Source: JANLYC01 sp963750495 (GTDB taxonomy: Bacteria > Actinomycetota > Actinomycetes > Propionibacteriales > Nocardioidaceae). From it: a DNA stretch of 64,000 bases. Of the stretch, positions 31,806 to 39,363 are shown one piece after another; positions within the stretch are counted from its first letter, which is position 1; each line of letters begins with the position of its first letter. Position numbers and translations under genes: made by a program. The stretch covers positions 62,001 to 126,000 of the forward strand of contig CAVVQV010000008.1 in the NCBI GenBank assembly GCA_963750495.1. Reading direction: 5' to 3'. The notes beneath the pieces were generated by a model. It had not been told where the DNA came from and did no database searches. It worked only from the letters and a program-made list of their open reading frames with translations.

Positions 31806-32585
31806 TTACGAGGTCGACACGGCCCGGCACTCACCGCCGACCTTGCCGAGGACCTTGTTCGGCGTACCGCCGGCGTCCCCGAACTGGGTGACGGGTGAGT
31901 TGCCGGAGCAGTCCAGCGATCCCCAGATGCGGTTGGACACGATCTCGGTCGAGTCCGGGTCAGCCGACTGGTTGTGCTCGAACTCCACGCTGCCGCGGGT
32001 GGTGTTGCGGATGTAGCCGAGCCAGCAGCCCTGCCAGCCGTCGACGTCCACGCGTCCGTTGATGATGTTGTCCTTCACCACGAAGTTGGCGGGACGACCA
32101 AGTGGCTGGACGACGTCGCAGTTGACGCCCGGGCCGCCGCCCTTCTGGATGACGCTGCCGTTGATCCGGTTGCCGTCGAGCAGCAGGTTGAGACCGTGGT
32201 TCGAGTAGATGCTGCCCGTCACCAGGTCATGCGTGTCCGCCGCGCATCCCACGCCGAGCACGGTGCAGCCGAGGCCGAACGAGGCGTTCCTACCGACGTA
32301 GACATTGCCGTAGATCTTGACGTCGGCAAGCGTGATGGCGTTGAAGACACCGTCCTCGCGGAGGACGAGGCTGCCGCGAACGACGATGGTGCGGTCGTCG
32401 GGAACGTTGCACCAACCGTCGATGACCAGCTTGTTGTAGGTGCCGGAGGCGATGTCGCCGCCGTGACAGGTGGAGCTCGGCACCGCCTGGTGCGATGGCG
32501 TGAGCGCTTGCGCTGCGGTGAGGAGGAAGAAGATGGTGCAGATCGCGGTGAACGCCGCGAGGAGCATGCGGATGGGTCTGGACAT
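31806..32585 (-). CDS. Secreted repetitive, possibly beta-helical protein
   Basis: From the ATG at 32585, with GAGAGG 8 bases upstream, the protein has 259 residues. A signal peptide (IRMLLAAFTAICTIFFLLTAAQA) is followed by a string of short strands: GSLVLREDGVFNAI, DVKIYGNVYVGRNASF, GSIYSNHGLNLLLDGNRINGS, FVVKDNIINGRVDVDG, RGSVEFEHNQ, VSNRIWGSLDC. The regular N-x-I-x-G-x-V pattern is typical of right-handed beta-helices. Six or more cysteines suggest disulfides. It may bind carbohydrate or be structural; no enzyme motif is visible. Confidence 0.7.
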   Translation of the reverse strand: MSRPIRMLLAAFTAICTIFFLLTAAQALTPSHQAVPSSTCHGGDIASGTYNKLVIDGWCNVPDDRTIVVRGSLVLREDGVFNAITLADVKIYGNVYVGRNASFGLGCTVLGVGCAADTHDLVTGSIYSNHGLNLLLDGNRINGSVIQKGGGPGVNCDVVQPLGRPANFVVKDNIINGRVDVDGWQGCWLGYIRNTTRGSVEFEHNQSADPDSTEIVSNRIWGSLDCSGNSPVTQFGDAGGTPNKVLGKVGGECRAVSTS

Positions 32586-32754
32586 GTGCACAACCTCTCT
32601 GGACAGGCCAAGAGCTCGAACGCTCCCGCGCCCGTTGGGACGGTAGGCCGGTCGCCGGGGGGTCGCCATGGCGCGAAAGGGTGGCGTGCCATGGCGCTGG
32701 TGTGTCACCCAGCGCAGCACTTCACCGGCGCGTGGGGCGAGGACGCACTGAGCG

Positions 32755-32862
32755 TCAGTGCTGTGAGACCGTCCGTAGTAGCGCCGAAGCCTCGAGGGCT
32801 TCGACGTCGTGTCGCTGGGCTGGCAGCGCGGGCAGCTTCCCCGGACCGGAGCACATGCGCAC
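32755..32862 (-). pseudogene. Decayed partial copy of the neighbouring cupin gene
   Basis: Read on the minus strand, this segment encodes PALPAQRHDVEALEASALLR and TVSQH before a stop, against LALPPQRHDVEALEASALLL and TVSLH at the end of the intact cupin at 33043. A 34-bp block (32786-32819) is identical to 33074-33107. Upstream the similarity continues but changes frame. It looks like a tandem duplicate that has degenerated. Confidence 0.8.
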
Positions 32863-32961
32863 CTCGGGCGACCTGGCGCAACCCGACTCGGCATACTGCC
32901 GGCGCCGCCCGAACCAGCTGCGCCCCTACCAGTGCCCAAGGCAGGTCTGCTGTCCCCAACC

Positions 32962-33011
32962 CACGTTTGCCTAGTTCACAAGCCAGGTGGCTTGTGAACT
33001 AGGCAAACGTG
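32962..33011. terminator. Perfect 23-bp hairpin with a 4-base loop
   Basis: The left arm CACGTTTGCCTAGTTCACAA continuing to 32984 pairs without mismatch to 32989-33011 around the loop AGGT. It lies 32 bases beyond the cupin stop and is the strongest hairpin in the window. It is most likely the cupin terminator, and it separates the intact cupin from its decayed copy. Confidence 0.8.
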
Positions 33012-33042
33012 CGGCCAGGACTGGGTAGGTGCCGCGCCGGCG

Positions 33043-33372
33043 TCAGTGCAGGGAGACCGTCAGGAGCAGCGCGGAAGCCTCGAGGGCTTCGACGTCGTGT
33101 CGCTGGGGCGGCAGCGCGAGCAGGTCTCCCGGGCCGAGCTCGACGCTGGCGGCGCCGGCGCGGACCACGACCTGGCCCTGCAGGCACAACAGCGTGGCGT
33201 CGCCGGGGCTCTTGTGCTCGCCCATCGTCCGCCCCGCTGCCAGGGCCACCAGGGTCTGTCTCAGGCTGGCCGACGGCCGGCCGTAGGCGCGGACTGCGCT
33301 GCGTCCGCTCGGCGCCTGCGCGGCGATCGTGAGCTGTTCTTCGATGAGAGTGTTGATCGACGCGACGTCCAT
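33043..33372 (-). CDS. Small cupin-domain protein
   Basis: From the ATG at 33372 the protein has 109 residues with one RmlC-like cupin: a GEHKSPGDATLLCLQGQVVV block equivalent to the conserved G-x5-H-xH motif, and the second motif GPGDLLALPPQRHDVEA. The metal ligands are partly present (H in GEHKS and QRHDVEA). Single cupins of this size often act as small-molecule sensors or isomerases; no substrate can be named. A partial decayed copy follows it downstream. Confidence 0.8.
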   Translation of the reverse strand: MDVASINTLIEEQLTIAAQAPSGRSAVRAYGRPSASLRQTLVALAAGRTMGEHKSPGDATLLCLQGQVVVRAGAASVELGPGDLLALPPQRHDVEALEASALLLTVSLH

Positions 33373-33440
33373 GCCCCGATCATGACAGGCGGCGTACGAC
33401 GATGGTGACTTCGGCCCCATCGCGAGCCCACGACACAGAA

Positions 33441-33471
33441 GCGGCGCACGCCCCGTCGGGACGTGCGCCGC
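33441..33471. terminator. Terminator hairpin after the 5'-nucleotidase-like gene
   Basis: A perfect 10-bp stem (GCGGCGCACG, 33441-33450, with 33462-33471) closes an 11-base loop, 18 bases beyond the stop of the nucleotidase-like gene. Confidence 0.85.
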
Positions 33472-33489
33472 CTGGCTGCGAGGCGAGCC

Positions 33490-35349
33490 TCAGGGTTGCG
33501 TGGTGATACGGGTGCCGGCGACCGGGGTGTACGGGTCGTTGGCACCGAGGTACCGCGACAGGGCGTCGATGTCGAGCCCGCCGAAGTACTGGTTCGCGCC
33601 TGCTGCGAAGACGCTGAAGTTGTCTCCGCCTCCCGCCAGGAACGAGTTGCAGACGACCCGGTAGGTCGTAGCCGGGTTGATCGCGGTGTCGGGAGTGCCG
33701 TCACCGTTGGTGTCGACCTGCACGGACCCTGGCACTACCTTGCTGCCGGGTGCGTTCGACTGGTCCCAGGTGTACGAGATCCCGCTGACCTGCAGGATCT
33801 TGTTGTTCGGCGCGACGTTGCCGCCGGCCCACTGCTGCTCGAGCAGGTCGAGGATCTGCTGCCCGGTCAGGTCCATGGACACGTCGTAGTTGTTGAACGG
33901 CTGCGTGGTGAACGCCGCACCATAGGTGATCGTGTTGGTGCTGGTGTCCGCGAGCAGGTCAGCCCGGATGCCACCCGGGTTCATGAACGCGATGTTCGGT
34001 GCCACGCCGCCGCTCGGGATCACGGACGGGTCGGTGCGCTGCGCGTCGGCGATGAGGTCGCCGAGCGGAGACTCGCCGGCAGCATTCGCCGTCCTCGACA
34101 CCAGACCGTTGGCGGCCGGCGCGAGGTGCCCGATCACGGCGTTCGCGATCGACGAGACGAGGCCCTTGTACAGGTTGACGAGGTCGGTCAACTCCTGCAC
34201 GGGGGAGACATCGGTGTTCGTGACGATCTTGTTCTGCGCGTAGGCAGCGGGTCGCACGACGTCCTTGGTCTTCTTGTCGAGCAACAGGTGGACATCGGTG
34301 ACCATGCGCCCGAACGACGACGCGCTGGTGAGCAGCCGCGGCTGCCCGGCGGGGTCGAGCACCGTGCAGTTGTAAGCCTGGTGCGTGTGGCCGGAGATGA
34401 CCGCGTCGATGTCCGGGCTGAGGTTCTGCGCGATGGCCAGGGCCGGTCCGGTGACGCCGGTGCAGGCGTCGTACGCCGTGGGGTCGGACGGAACCACGCC
34501 CTGGTGGAGCAGGACGACGATCGCCTTGACGCCCTTCTTGCGCAGCTCGGGAACGAGCGCGTTGGCGGTGTCGACCTCATCGGTGAACTCCAGGCCCTGG
34601 ATGCCCGACTGAGTCACGATCGACGGGGTGTCCTTGAGCGTCATGCCGATGAAGCCGACCTTCACACCCTTGACGTTGAAGATCTTGTAGCCCGGGAAGA
34701 TCGAGCGGCCGGAGTGGCTCTTGCCGTCGTCGTACTTGACGTTGGCGGCGAGGTACTGGAAGTCGGCGCCCTTGAACCTGTGGTCGGGGCAGCTGTTCTG
34801 GTTGTTCTCCCCGTCGGGACCGTCGGGGAGGCAGCCACCCTTCTGCAGTCGCAGCAGCTCCTGGTAGCCCTCGTCGAACTCGTGGTTGCCGACCGAGGCC
34901 GCCTGCAGGCCGATCGCGTTCATCGCTTCGATGGTCGGCTCGTCGTGGAACGCGGCGGACAGCAGTGGGGAGGCGCCGACAAGGTCGCCTGCGGCTACGG
35001 TCAACGTGCTCGCGCCATTGGCCTTGGCCTGGTCGCGCATGTTCTGCAGGTGGCGGGCGAGGTAGGCGACGCCGCCGGCAGGAGTGCTGTTGATGCGACC
35101 CGAGGAGCTCGTCGAGGGGATCACCTCGAGGTTCCCGTGGAAGTCGTTGATCGCCAACAGGTCGAGGCGGACGTCGTTGCTCGCGCCCTTTCCGTGGCTG
35201 ACACGTTGGTAGATCTGCTGTGCGGAGTCATCGTGAGTCGCAGCGGGTCCATCGGCGGTCCGCACCGAGAGAGCCGGTCCGGCGGTCGCGAGCAGGGCCA
35301 GCGTGACCGCGCCCGATACGAGCGTTCGGCGTCGTAGAGATGAGGGCAT
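33490..35349 (-). CDS. Secreted 5'-nucleotidase/UshA-like metallophosphatase
   Basis: The ATG at 35349, with AGGAG 11 bases upstream, gives 619 residues starting with a Tat-like signal peptide (SSLRRRTLVSGAVTLALLA). The metallophosphatase domain shows the DINDFHGNLE, GDLVGASPL, GNHEFDEG and SGHTHQAYN blocks that bind two metal ions. The C-terminal 5'-nucleotidase domain has MNPGGIRADL and FNNYDVSMDLTGQQILDLLEQQW. It probably hydrolyses extracellular nucleotides for phosphate and nucleoside recovery. A long insertion with two cysteines (GGCLPDGPDG to NSCPDH) near residue 170 is typical of actinobacterial members. Confidence 0.93.
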   Translation of the reverse strand: MPSSLRRRTLVSGAVTLALLATAGPALSVRTADGPAATHDDSAQQIYQRVSHGKGASNDVRLDLLAINDFHGNLEVIPSTSSSGRINSTPAGGVAYLARHLQNMRDQAKANGASTLTVAAGDLVGASPLLSAAFHDEPTIEAMNAIGLQAASVGNHEFDEGYQELLRLQKGGCLPDGPDGENNQNSCPDHRFKGADFQYLAANVKYDDGKSHSGRSIFPGYKIFNVKGVKVGFIGMTLKDTPSIVTQSGIQGLEFTDEVDTANALVPELRKKGVKAIVVLLHQGVVPSDPTAYDACTGVTGPALAIAQNLSPDIDAVISGHTHQAYNCTVLDPAGQPRLLTSASSFGRMVTDVHLLLDKKTKDVVRPAAYAQNKIVTNTDVSPVQELTDLVNLYKGLVSSIANAVIGHLAPAANGLVSRTANAAGESPLGDLIADAQRTDPSVIPSGGVAPNIAFMNPGGIRADLLADTSTNTITYGAAFTTQPFNNYDVSMDLTGQQILDLLEQQWAGGNVAPNNKILQVSGISYTWDQSNAPGSKVVPGSVQVDTNGDGTPDTAINPATTYRVVCNSFLAGGGDNFSVFAAGANQYFGGLDIDALSRYLGANDPYTPVAGTRITTQP

Positions 35350-35521
35350 AAAGGTCGTACTCCTATCGAAGGTATGAAGGGTGCGCAGGTTACCCTGCCG
35401 TTCCGCCGTTTCGGGAGCCCTTGACAAGCGGGTTCGTATGCTTTGCGTTCGTTGAACGGCGTGTCGCGGCGGCCGGGACGGCGCCCGCGCGGACGCCGCA
35501 GCCGTCGTGCAGACTGAGCGC

Positions 35522-36547
35522 ATGACGTTCCTCGCCGCGGCAGACCGCTACGACACCATGCGGTACCGCCGCTGTGGACGCAGTGGCCTTCAGCTACCTG
35601 CCCTGTCGCTGGGGCTCTGGCAGAACTTCGGTGACGACCGGCCCCTGGAGGCCTCGCGGGCGATCGTGCGACGGGCCTTCGACCTCGGCATCACGCACTT
35701 CGACCTGGCGAACAACTACGGCCCCCCGTACGGCTCGGCGGAGGCGAACTTCGGACAGATCCTGGCCGAAGACCTCGCGCCGTACCGCAACGAGCTCGTG
35801 ATCTCGACCAAGGCCGGCTGGGACATGTGGCCGGGACCGTATGGCGATCTCGGCTCGCGCAAGTACCTGCTGTCCAGCCTCGACGACTCGCTGCGCCGGC
35901 TGCGCCTGGACTACGTCGACATCTTCTACAGCCACCGCTTCGACCCCGACACGCCGCTCGAGGAGACGATGGGAGCGCTCGACAGTGCCGTCCGCCAGGG
36001 CAAGGCGCTCTACGCCGGCATCTCGTCGTACTCCGCCGAGCGCACGCGGGAGGCGGCGGCCATCCTGCGTGAGCTGGGTACGCCGTTGCTGATCCACCAG
36101 CCGTCGTACTCGATGCTCAACCGCTGGATCGAGCCCGACGTTCTTGACGCGCTCGGGGAGGTGGGTGCCGGCTGCATCGGGTTCACGGCCCTGGCCCAGG
36201 GCATGCTGACCGGCAAGTATCTCGACGGCATCCCAGAAGGTTCGCGGGCGGCCACCGAGGGCACCCTCGACCAGAGCATGCTGACGGAGGAGACGTTGAG
36301 CCGGATCCGCGGACTCAACGAGATCGCGATCGAGCGGGGCCAGTCGCTGGCGCAGCTGGCGCTGGCCTGGGCCTTGCGGGACGAGCGGATGACCTCGCTG
36401 GTCATCGGGGCGAGCAGCGTCAAACAGCTCGAGGAGAACGTCGCGGCGCTGGACCGCTTGGACTTCACCGACGACGAGCTCACCCGGATCGACGACCTCG
36501 CGGTCGACTCGGGCATCAACCTCTGGGCGTCGTCCAGCGATCACTAA
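35522..36547 (+). CDS. Aldo/keto reductase of the YghZ (glyceraldehyde phosphate reductase-like) group
   Basis: The 341-residue protein keeps the catalytic tetrad of the AKR family: D in FDLANNYGPPYGSAE (with Y), K in ISTKAGW and H in FYSHRFDPDTP. The NADPH site is the C-terminal SLVIGASSVKQLEENVAAL. The FGQIL and MWPGPYGD blocks are typical of the YghZ/GAP reductase group. It likely reduces aldehydes including methylglyoxal-type compounds in the cytoplasm. It is a single gene with a regulatory palindrome just after its stop. Confidence 0.93.
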   Translation: MTFLAAADRYDTMRYRRCGRSGLQLPALSLGLWQNFGDDRPLEASRAIVRRAFDLGITHFDLANNYGPPYGSAEANFGQILAEDLAPYRNELVISTKAGWDMWPGPYGDLGSRKYLLSSLDDSLRRLRLDYVDIFYSHRFDPDTPLEETMGALDSAVRQGKALYAGISSYSAERTREAAAILRELGTPLLIHQPSYSMLNRWIEPDVLDALGEVGAGCIGFTALAQGMLTGKYLDGIPEGSRAATEGTLDQSMLTEETLSRIRGLNEIAIERGQSLAQLALAWALRDERMTSLVIGASSVKQLEENVAALDRLDFTDDELTRIDDLAVDSGINLWASSSDH

Positions 36548-36568
36548 TGAAGACTTCACTCTTCATTA
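36545..36568. promoter_or_regulatory. Palindromic site in the satD-like operon promoter
   Basis: TAATGAAG (36545-36552) is repeated inverted as CTTCATTA (36561-36568) with an 8-base spacer. The stretch 36545-36595 is strongly AT-rich for this genome and contains a possible -35 TTCACT and -10 TTAGAT with a 16-base spacer, so the site overlaps the promoter of the next operon. The left arm includes the stop codon of the aldo/keto reductase. Confidence 0.65.
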
Positions 36569-36630
36569 TGCTATTGTTAGATCTTAGTCTTAACTCAGGT
36601 GAGTGAAGGTCCAGGCCGAAAGGGGCGACC

Positions 36631-37227
36631 GTGTACGTCCTGACCGTCGACCAGCGCGACAGCCGCAGCGGCGACGACAAGGTTCCTGCCCTGCTCGACG
36701 ACCTCAACCGGCGTACGCCGTCCGAAGGGCTGCTCCGTGGCTTCGAGCGCACGGCCGGTGACGAGGTCCAAGGGGTCCTCACGAACCCCGACGCGGTGCT
36801 GATGATCGTCGTCGACCTGTTGCGCCGGGAGCAGTGGAACGTCGGCCTGGGCATCGGACCGGTCCGTGAGCCGCTGCCGTCCAGTACCCGCGCCGGCGGG
36901 GGAGAGGCGTTCACCTACGCTCGCGACGCGGTCACGCGGGCGAAGCGGGGTCCCCATCACGTCGCGGTGACAGGTGCTGACGAGGGCCAGGCTGACAGCG
37001 TCGAGACCGTGCTGACGCTCCTGTCGTTCGTGCTGGCTCGTCGCACGGCCGGCGGCTGGGAGCTCATCGACCATTTGCAGGCCGGTCGCTCGCGCGGCGA
37101 GGCTGCTGACCGGATCGGCATCACGGAGTCGGCGGTCGCGCAGCGGCTGCGCGCCGCAGGCTGGACCGAGCAACAACGCGCCGAGCGGCTGGCCGTGCGG
37201 CTGCTTGCAGAAGAGGAGTCATCGTGA
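36631..37227 (+). CDS. SatD-like protein with C-terminal HTH
   Basis: The 198-residue protein starts at GTG. It matches the SatD pattern: an N-terminal VDQRDSR, the block GFERTAGDEVQGVL, the strand WNVGLGIGPV and EAFTYARDAVTRAK. The C-terminal 60 residues form a probable HTH (GRSRGEAADRIGITESAVAQRLRAAGW). SatD of Streptococcus mutans is linked to acid tolerance and protein transport but its mechanism is unknown. The DNA-binding tail makes it a candidate autoregulator at the upstream palindrome. It overlaps the next membrane gene by 4 bases. Confidence 0.75.
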   Translation: MYVLTVDQRDSRSGDDKVPALLDDLNRRTPSEGLLRGFERTAGDEVQGVLTNPDAVLMIVVDLLRREQWNVGLGIGPVREPLPSSTRAGGGEAFTYARDAVTRAKRGPHHVAVTGADEGQADSVETVLTLLSFVLARRTAGGWELIDHLQAGRSRGEAADRIGITESAVAQRLRAAGWTEQQRAERLAVRLLAEEESS

Positions 37228-37766
37228 CGTCCGGACTCGTCGTCCTCGCGATCGCGCTGGTGTTCGCCGCGTCCGGGTGGCAGAGCTCGTGGCCGACGCG
37301 CATCCGCCTGGGCCTGGTGGCCATCACCGGGGTGCTGCTCGTGGTCGGGGCCAGCCTCGCGCTGTGGGACCGGGTCGGAGCTCCCGACTCCCGGGCGGTC
37401 GCCATCGCCTTGGCAGCCCTGTTGGCCGTCGCCGGCGGCGGCCCACTGACGATGTCGGTGCTTCGCCTCGTCGACGGCGATCGACCGTCCAGCCACCTCG
37501 ACTCCGTCGAAGGCGCCGGACGCACGCTGCAAGGCGGCGTCTGGATCGGAGTACTCGAACGGATCGCGGTCTACGCGACCCTGGTGGCCGGCTGGCCCGA
37601 GGGCCTTGCTGTGGTGCTGGCGCTCAAGGGCGTCGCTCGCTACCCCGAGATCCGGGGCTCCGAGACGGCAGGTGCTCAGCACGGAGTGGCCGAGCGCTTC
37701 ATCATCGGCACGTTCGTGAGCGTGCTGTGGGCGGCCGCCTGCGCCGGGATCGCGCTCGCCTGGTGA
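37224..37766 (+). CDS. Integral membrane protein of the satD-like operon
   Basis: The 180-residue protein has about five hydrophobic segments, the first two near residues 5-20 and 29-47. A conserved-looking linker HLDSVEGAGRTLQGGVWIGVLERIAVY follows, then YPEIRGSETAGAQHGVAERFIIGTF. The last part resembles the end of DUF3307-type membrane proteins that accompany SatD homologues, so the pair may act together at the membrane. No transport or enzyme motif is visible. Translation is coupled to the SatD-like gene (ATGTGACG at the junction). Confidence 0.7.
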   Translation: MTSGLVVLAIALVFAASGWQSSWPTRIRLGLVAITGVLLVVGASLALWDRVGAPDSRAVAIALAALLAVAGGGPLTMSVLRLVDGDRPSSHLDSVEGAGRTLQGGVWIGVLERIAVYATLVAGWPEGLAVVLALKGVARYPEIRGSETAGAQHGVAERFIIGTFVSVLWAAACAGIALAW

Positions 37767-37809
37767 CTCCGCCGTCGACTCCGCCGTCGACCCCGCCGTC
37801 GACCCTGCC
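37766..37809. repeat. Short CGTCGAC repeats at the end of the membrane gene
   Basis: Four copies of a 12-bp unit resembling CCGCCGTCGACT follow the stop of the membrane protein, at about 37768-37806. They lie directly before the 59-bp tandem duplication. Confidence 0.7.
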
Positions 37810-37927
37810 GTGACCACGTTCCGGGTTGACCATTGTCGGCGGTGCCCCGGTCGTCGTACCGTCGCCGCGTGACCACGTTCCGGGTTGACCATTGTCGGCG
37901 GTGCCCCGGTCGTCGTACCGTCGCCGC
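37810..37927. repeat. Perfect 59-bp tandem duplication reaching the decarboxylase start codon
   Basis: Two identical 59-bp units (37810-37868 and 37869-37927) begin GTGACCACGTTCCGGGTTGACC. The GTGACC of a third unit at 37928 is the start codon of the decarboxylase gene. The unit holds a TTGACC hexamer that could serve as a -35 box, so the duplication may have doubled the promoter or leader. It looks recent because no base differs between copies. Confidence 0.95.
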
Positions 37928-39301
37928 GTGACCGACCTCGACGACCTTCTGCATCAAGCCGCCACCGAAGCGGCGCGGTTCCGTGCCGCCGTCGACAGCA
38001 GACCCGTGGCCCGACCCGTTGACCCCGATGTCGCGCGGGCCGGGTTCGGTGGCCCGCTGCCGGAGGGTCGTACGCCGCCCGACGTCGTCCTGCGCGAGCT
38101 GGTCAAAGCTGCGGAACCGGGCCTCGTCGCATCGGCTGGTCCGCGCTTCTTCGGCTTCGTCATCGGCGGGTCCCTGCCTGCCGCGCTGGCCGCCGACGTC
38201 CTGGCTGCCGGATGGGACCAGTGCGCCTTCAACGGCACGTTGGCCCCGGCGGCGCTGGCGGCCGAGCACGTGGCCGGCGATTGGGTCAAGGAGCTGCTGG
38301 GCATCCCGTCGACCGCGTCGGTCGGCTTCGTCACCGGGGCGCAGGAGGGCAACACCGTGGCGCTCGCCGCGGCCCGGCACCAGGTGCTGGCCGATCACGG
38401 CTGGGACGTGGAGTCGGACGGGTTGCACGGCGCTCCACGGGTCCGCGTGATCGCGAGCGAAGAACGGCACGCGACGATCGACCGGTCACTGCGGTTGCTG
38501 GGCCTTGGCAACCATGCGATCGAGCCGGTGCGCGCCGACACCAACGGGGCCATGGACATGGGCCACCTCGATGAGCTCCTGCAGCAAGATTCGGCGGTGC
38601 CGACGATCGTGTGCGTGCAGTCCGGCAACGTCAACACCGGCGCGTGCGACGACCTCGAGGTCGCTTGTGCGCTGGCGCACGCCCGACAGGCATGGGTGCA
38701 CGTCGACGGTGCGTTCGGACTGTGGGCAGCGGCCGCGCCGTCCCTGAAGCATCTCGTGGCCGGTGTCGAGCACGCTGACTCGTGGGGGTGTGACGCCCAC
38801 AAGTGGCTCAACGTGCCGTACGACTCGGGCCTCGTCCTCATCTCCCGACCGGAGGTGCATGCCGCGGCGGCGTCCTACACCGCCGCCTATCTCACCGGTT
38901 CCGGCCAGGGGGCGCCCGCGGGCAGCGACCTGGTGCTGCAGTCGTCGCGTCGGGCCCGCGGCTTCGCGGTCTGGGCGGCACTGCGTGAGCTCGGTCGCGA
39001 CGGTGTGGCCGAACTGGTCGAGACGACGTGTGCGCTAGCGCGTCGTTTCGCCGACCAGCTCGGCCAGTCAGGCGCGGAGATCGGCAACGAGGTCGTGCTC
39101 AACCAGGTGCTGGTCGCCTTCGGCGACGACGCCCAGACCGACGCGGTGATCGACGCCGTCCAGCGTGACGGCACATGCTGGATGGGCGGCACGACCTGGC
39201 GGGGGCGTCGTTACATGCGGATCTCCGTGTCGAACCACGCCACCACCGCGGCGGACGTGGACCGGTCGGTGCGGGCGATCCTGGGCGTCTGGGACCGCTG
39301 A
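37928..39301 (+). CDS. Group II PLP-dependent decarboxylase
   Basis: Starting at the GTG at 37928 the protein has 457 residues. It shows the aromatic amino-acid/glutamate decarboxylase fold: PRFFGFVIGGSLPAALAAD, the substrate loop GFVTGAQEGNT, SEERHATIDRSLRLLGLG (stacking His), HVDGAFGLWAA (Asp contacting the PLP nitrogen) and DAHKWLNVPYDSG with the Schiff-base K292. The substrate amino acid cannot be told. The upstream 59-bp tandem repeat is the notable feature. It converges on the phosphoesterase gene, with a hairpin between them. Confidence 0.92.
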   Translation: MTDLDDLLHQAATEAARFRAAVDSRPVARPVDPDVARAGFGGPLPEGRTPPDVVLRELVKAAEPGLVASAGPRFFGFVIGGSLPAALAADVLAAGWDQCAFNGTLAPAALAAEHVAGDWVKELLGIPSTASVGFVTGAQEGNTVALAAARHQVLADHGWDVESDGLHGAPRVRVIASEERHATIDRSLRLLGLGNHAIEPVRADTNGAMDMGHLDELLQQDSAVPTIVCVQSGNVNTGACDDLEVACALAHARQAWVHVDGAFGLWAAAAPSLKHLVAGVEHADSWGCDAHKWLNVPYDSGLVLISRPEVHAAAASYTAAYLTGSGQGAPAGSDLVLQSSRRARGFAVWAALRELGRDGVAELVETTCALARRFADQLGQSGAEIGNEVVLNQVLVAFGDDAQTDAVIDAVQRDGTCWMGGTTWRGRRYMRISVSNHATTAADVDRSVRAILGVWDR

Positions 39302-39305
39302 GCTC

Positions 39306-39335
39306 GGCTGGCGGCCTCCGTGGAGACCGCCAGCC
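39306..39335. terminator. Bidirectional terminator hairpin
   Basis: A perfect 9-bp stem (GGCTGGCGG, 39306-39314, with 39327-39335) closes a 12-base loop between the convergent decarboxylase and phosphoesterase genes. Confidence 0.85.
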
Positions 39336-39363
39336 GGTTCAGGATGCTGCGGTGTGCCTGCCG

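Larger units (their letters stand above)
32586..33042. other. Gap holding a cupin pseudogene fragment and a strong hairpin
   Basis: No intact gene is present in this 457-base stretch. It contains, from left to right, the promoter side of the secreted repetitive protein, a decayed minus-strand copy of the cupin gene end (32755-32862), and a perfect 23-bp hairpin (32962-33011). Confidence 0.7.
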
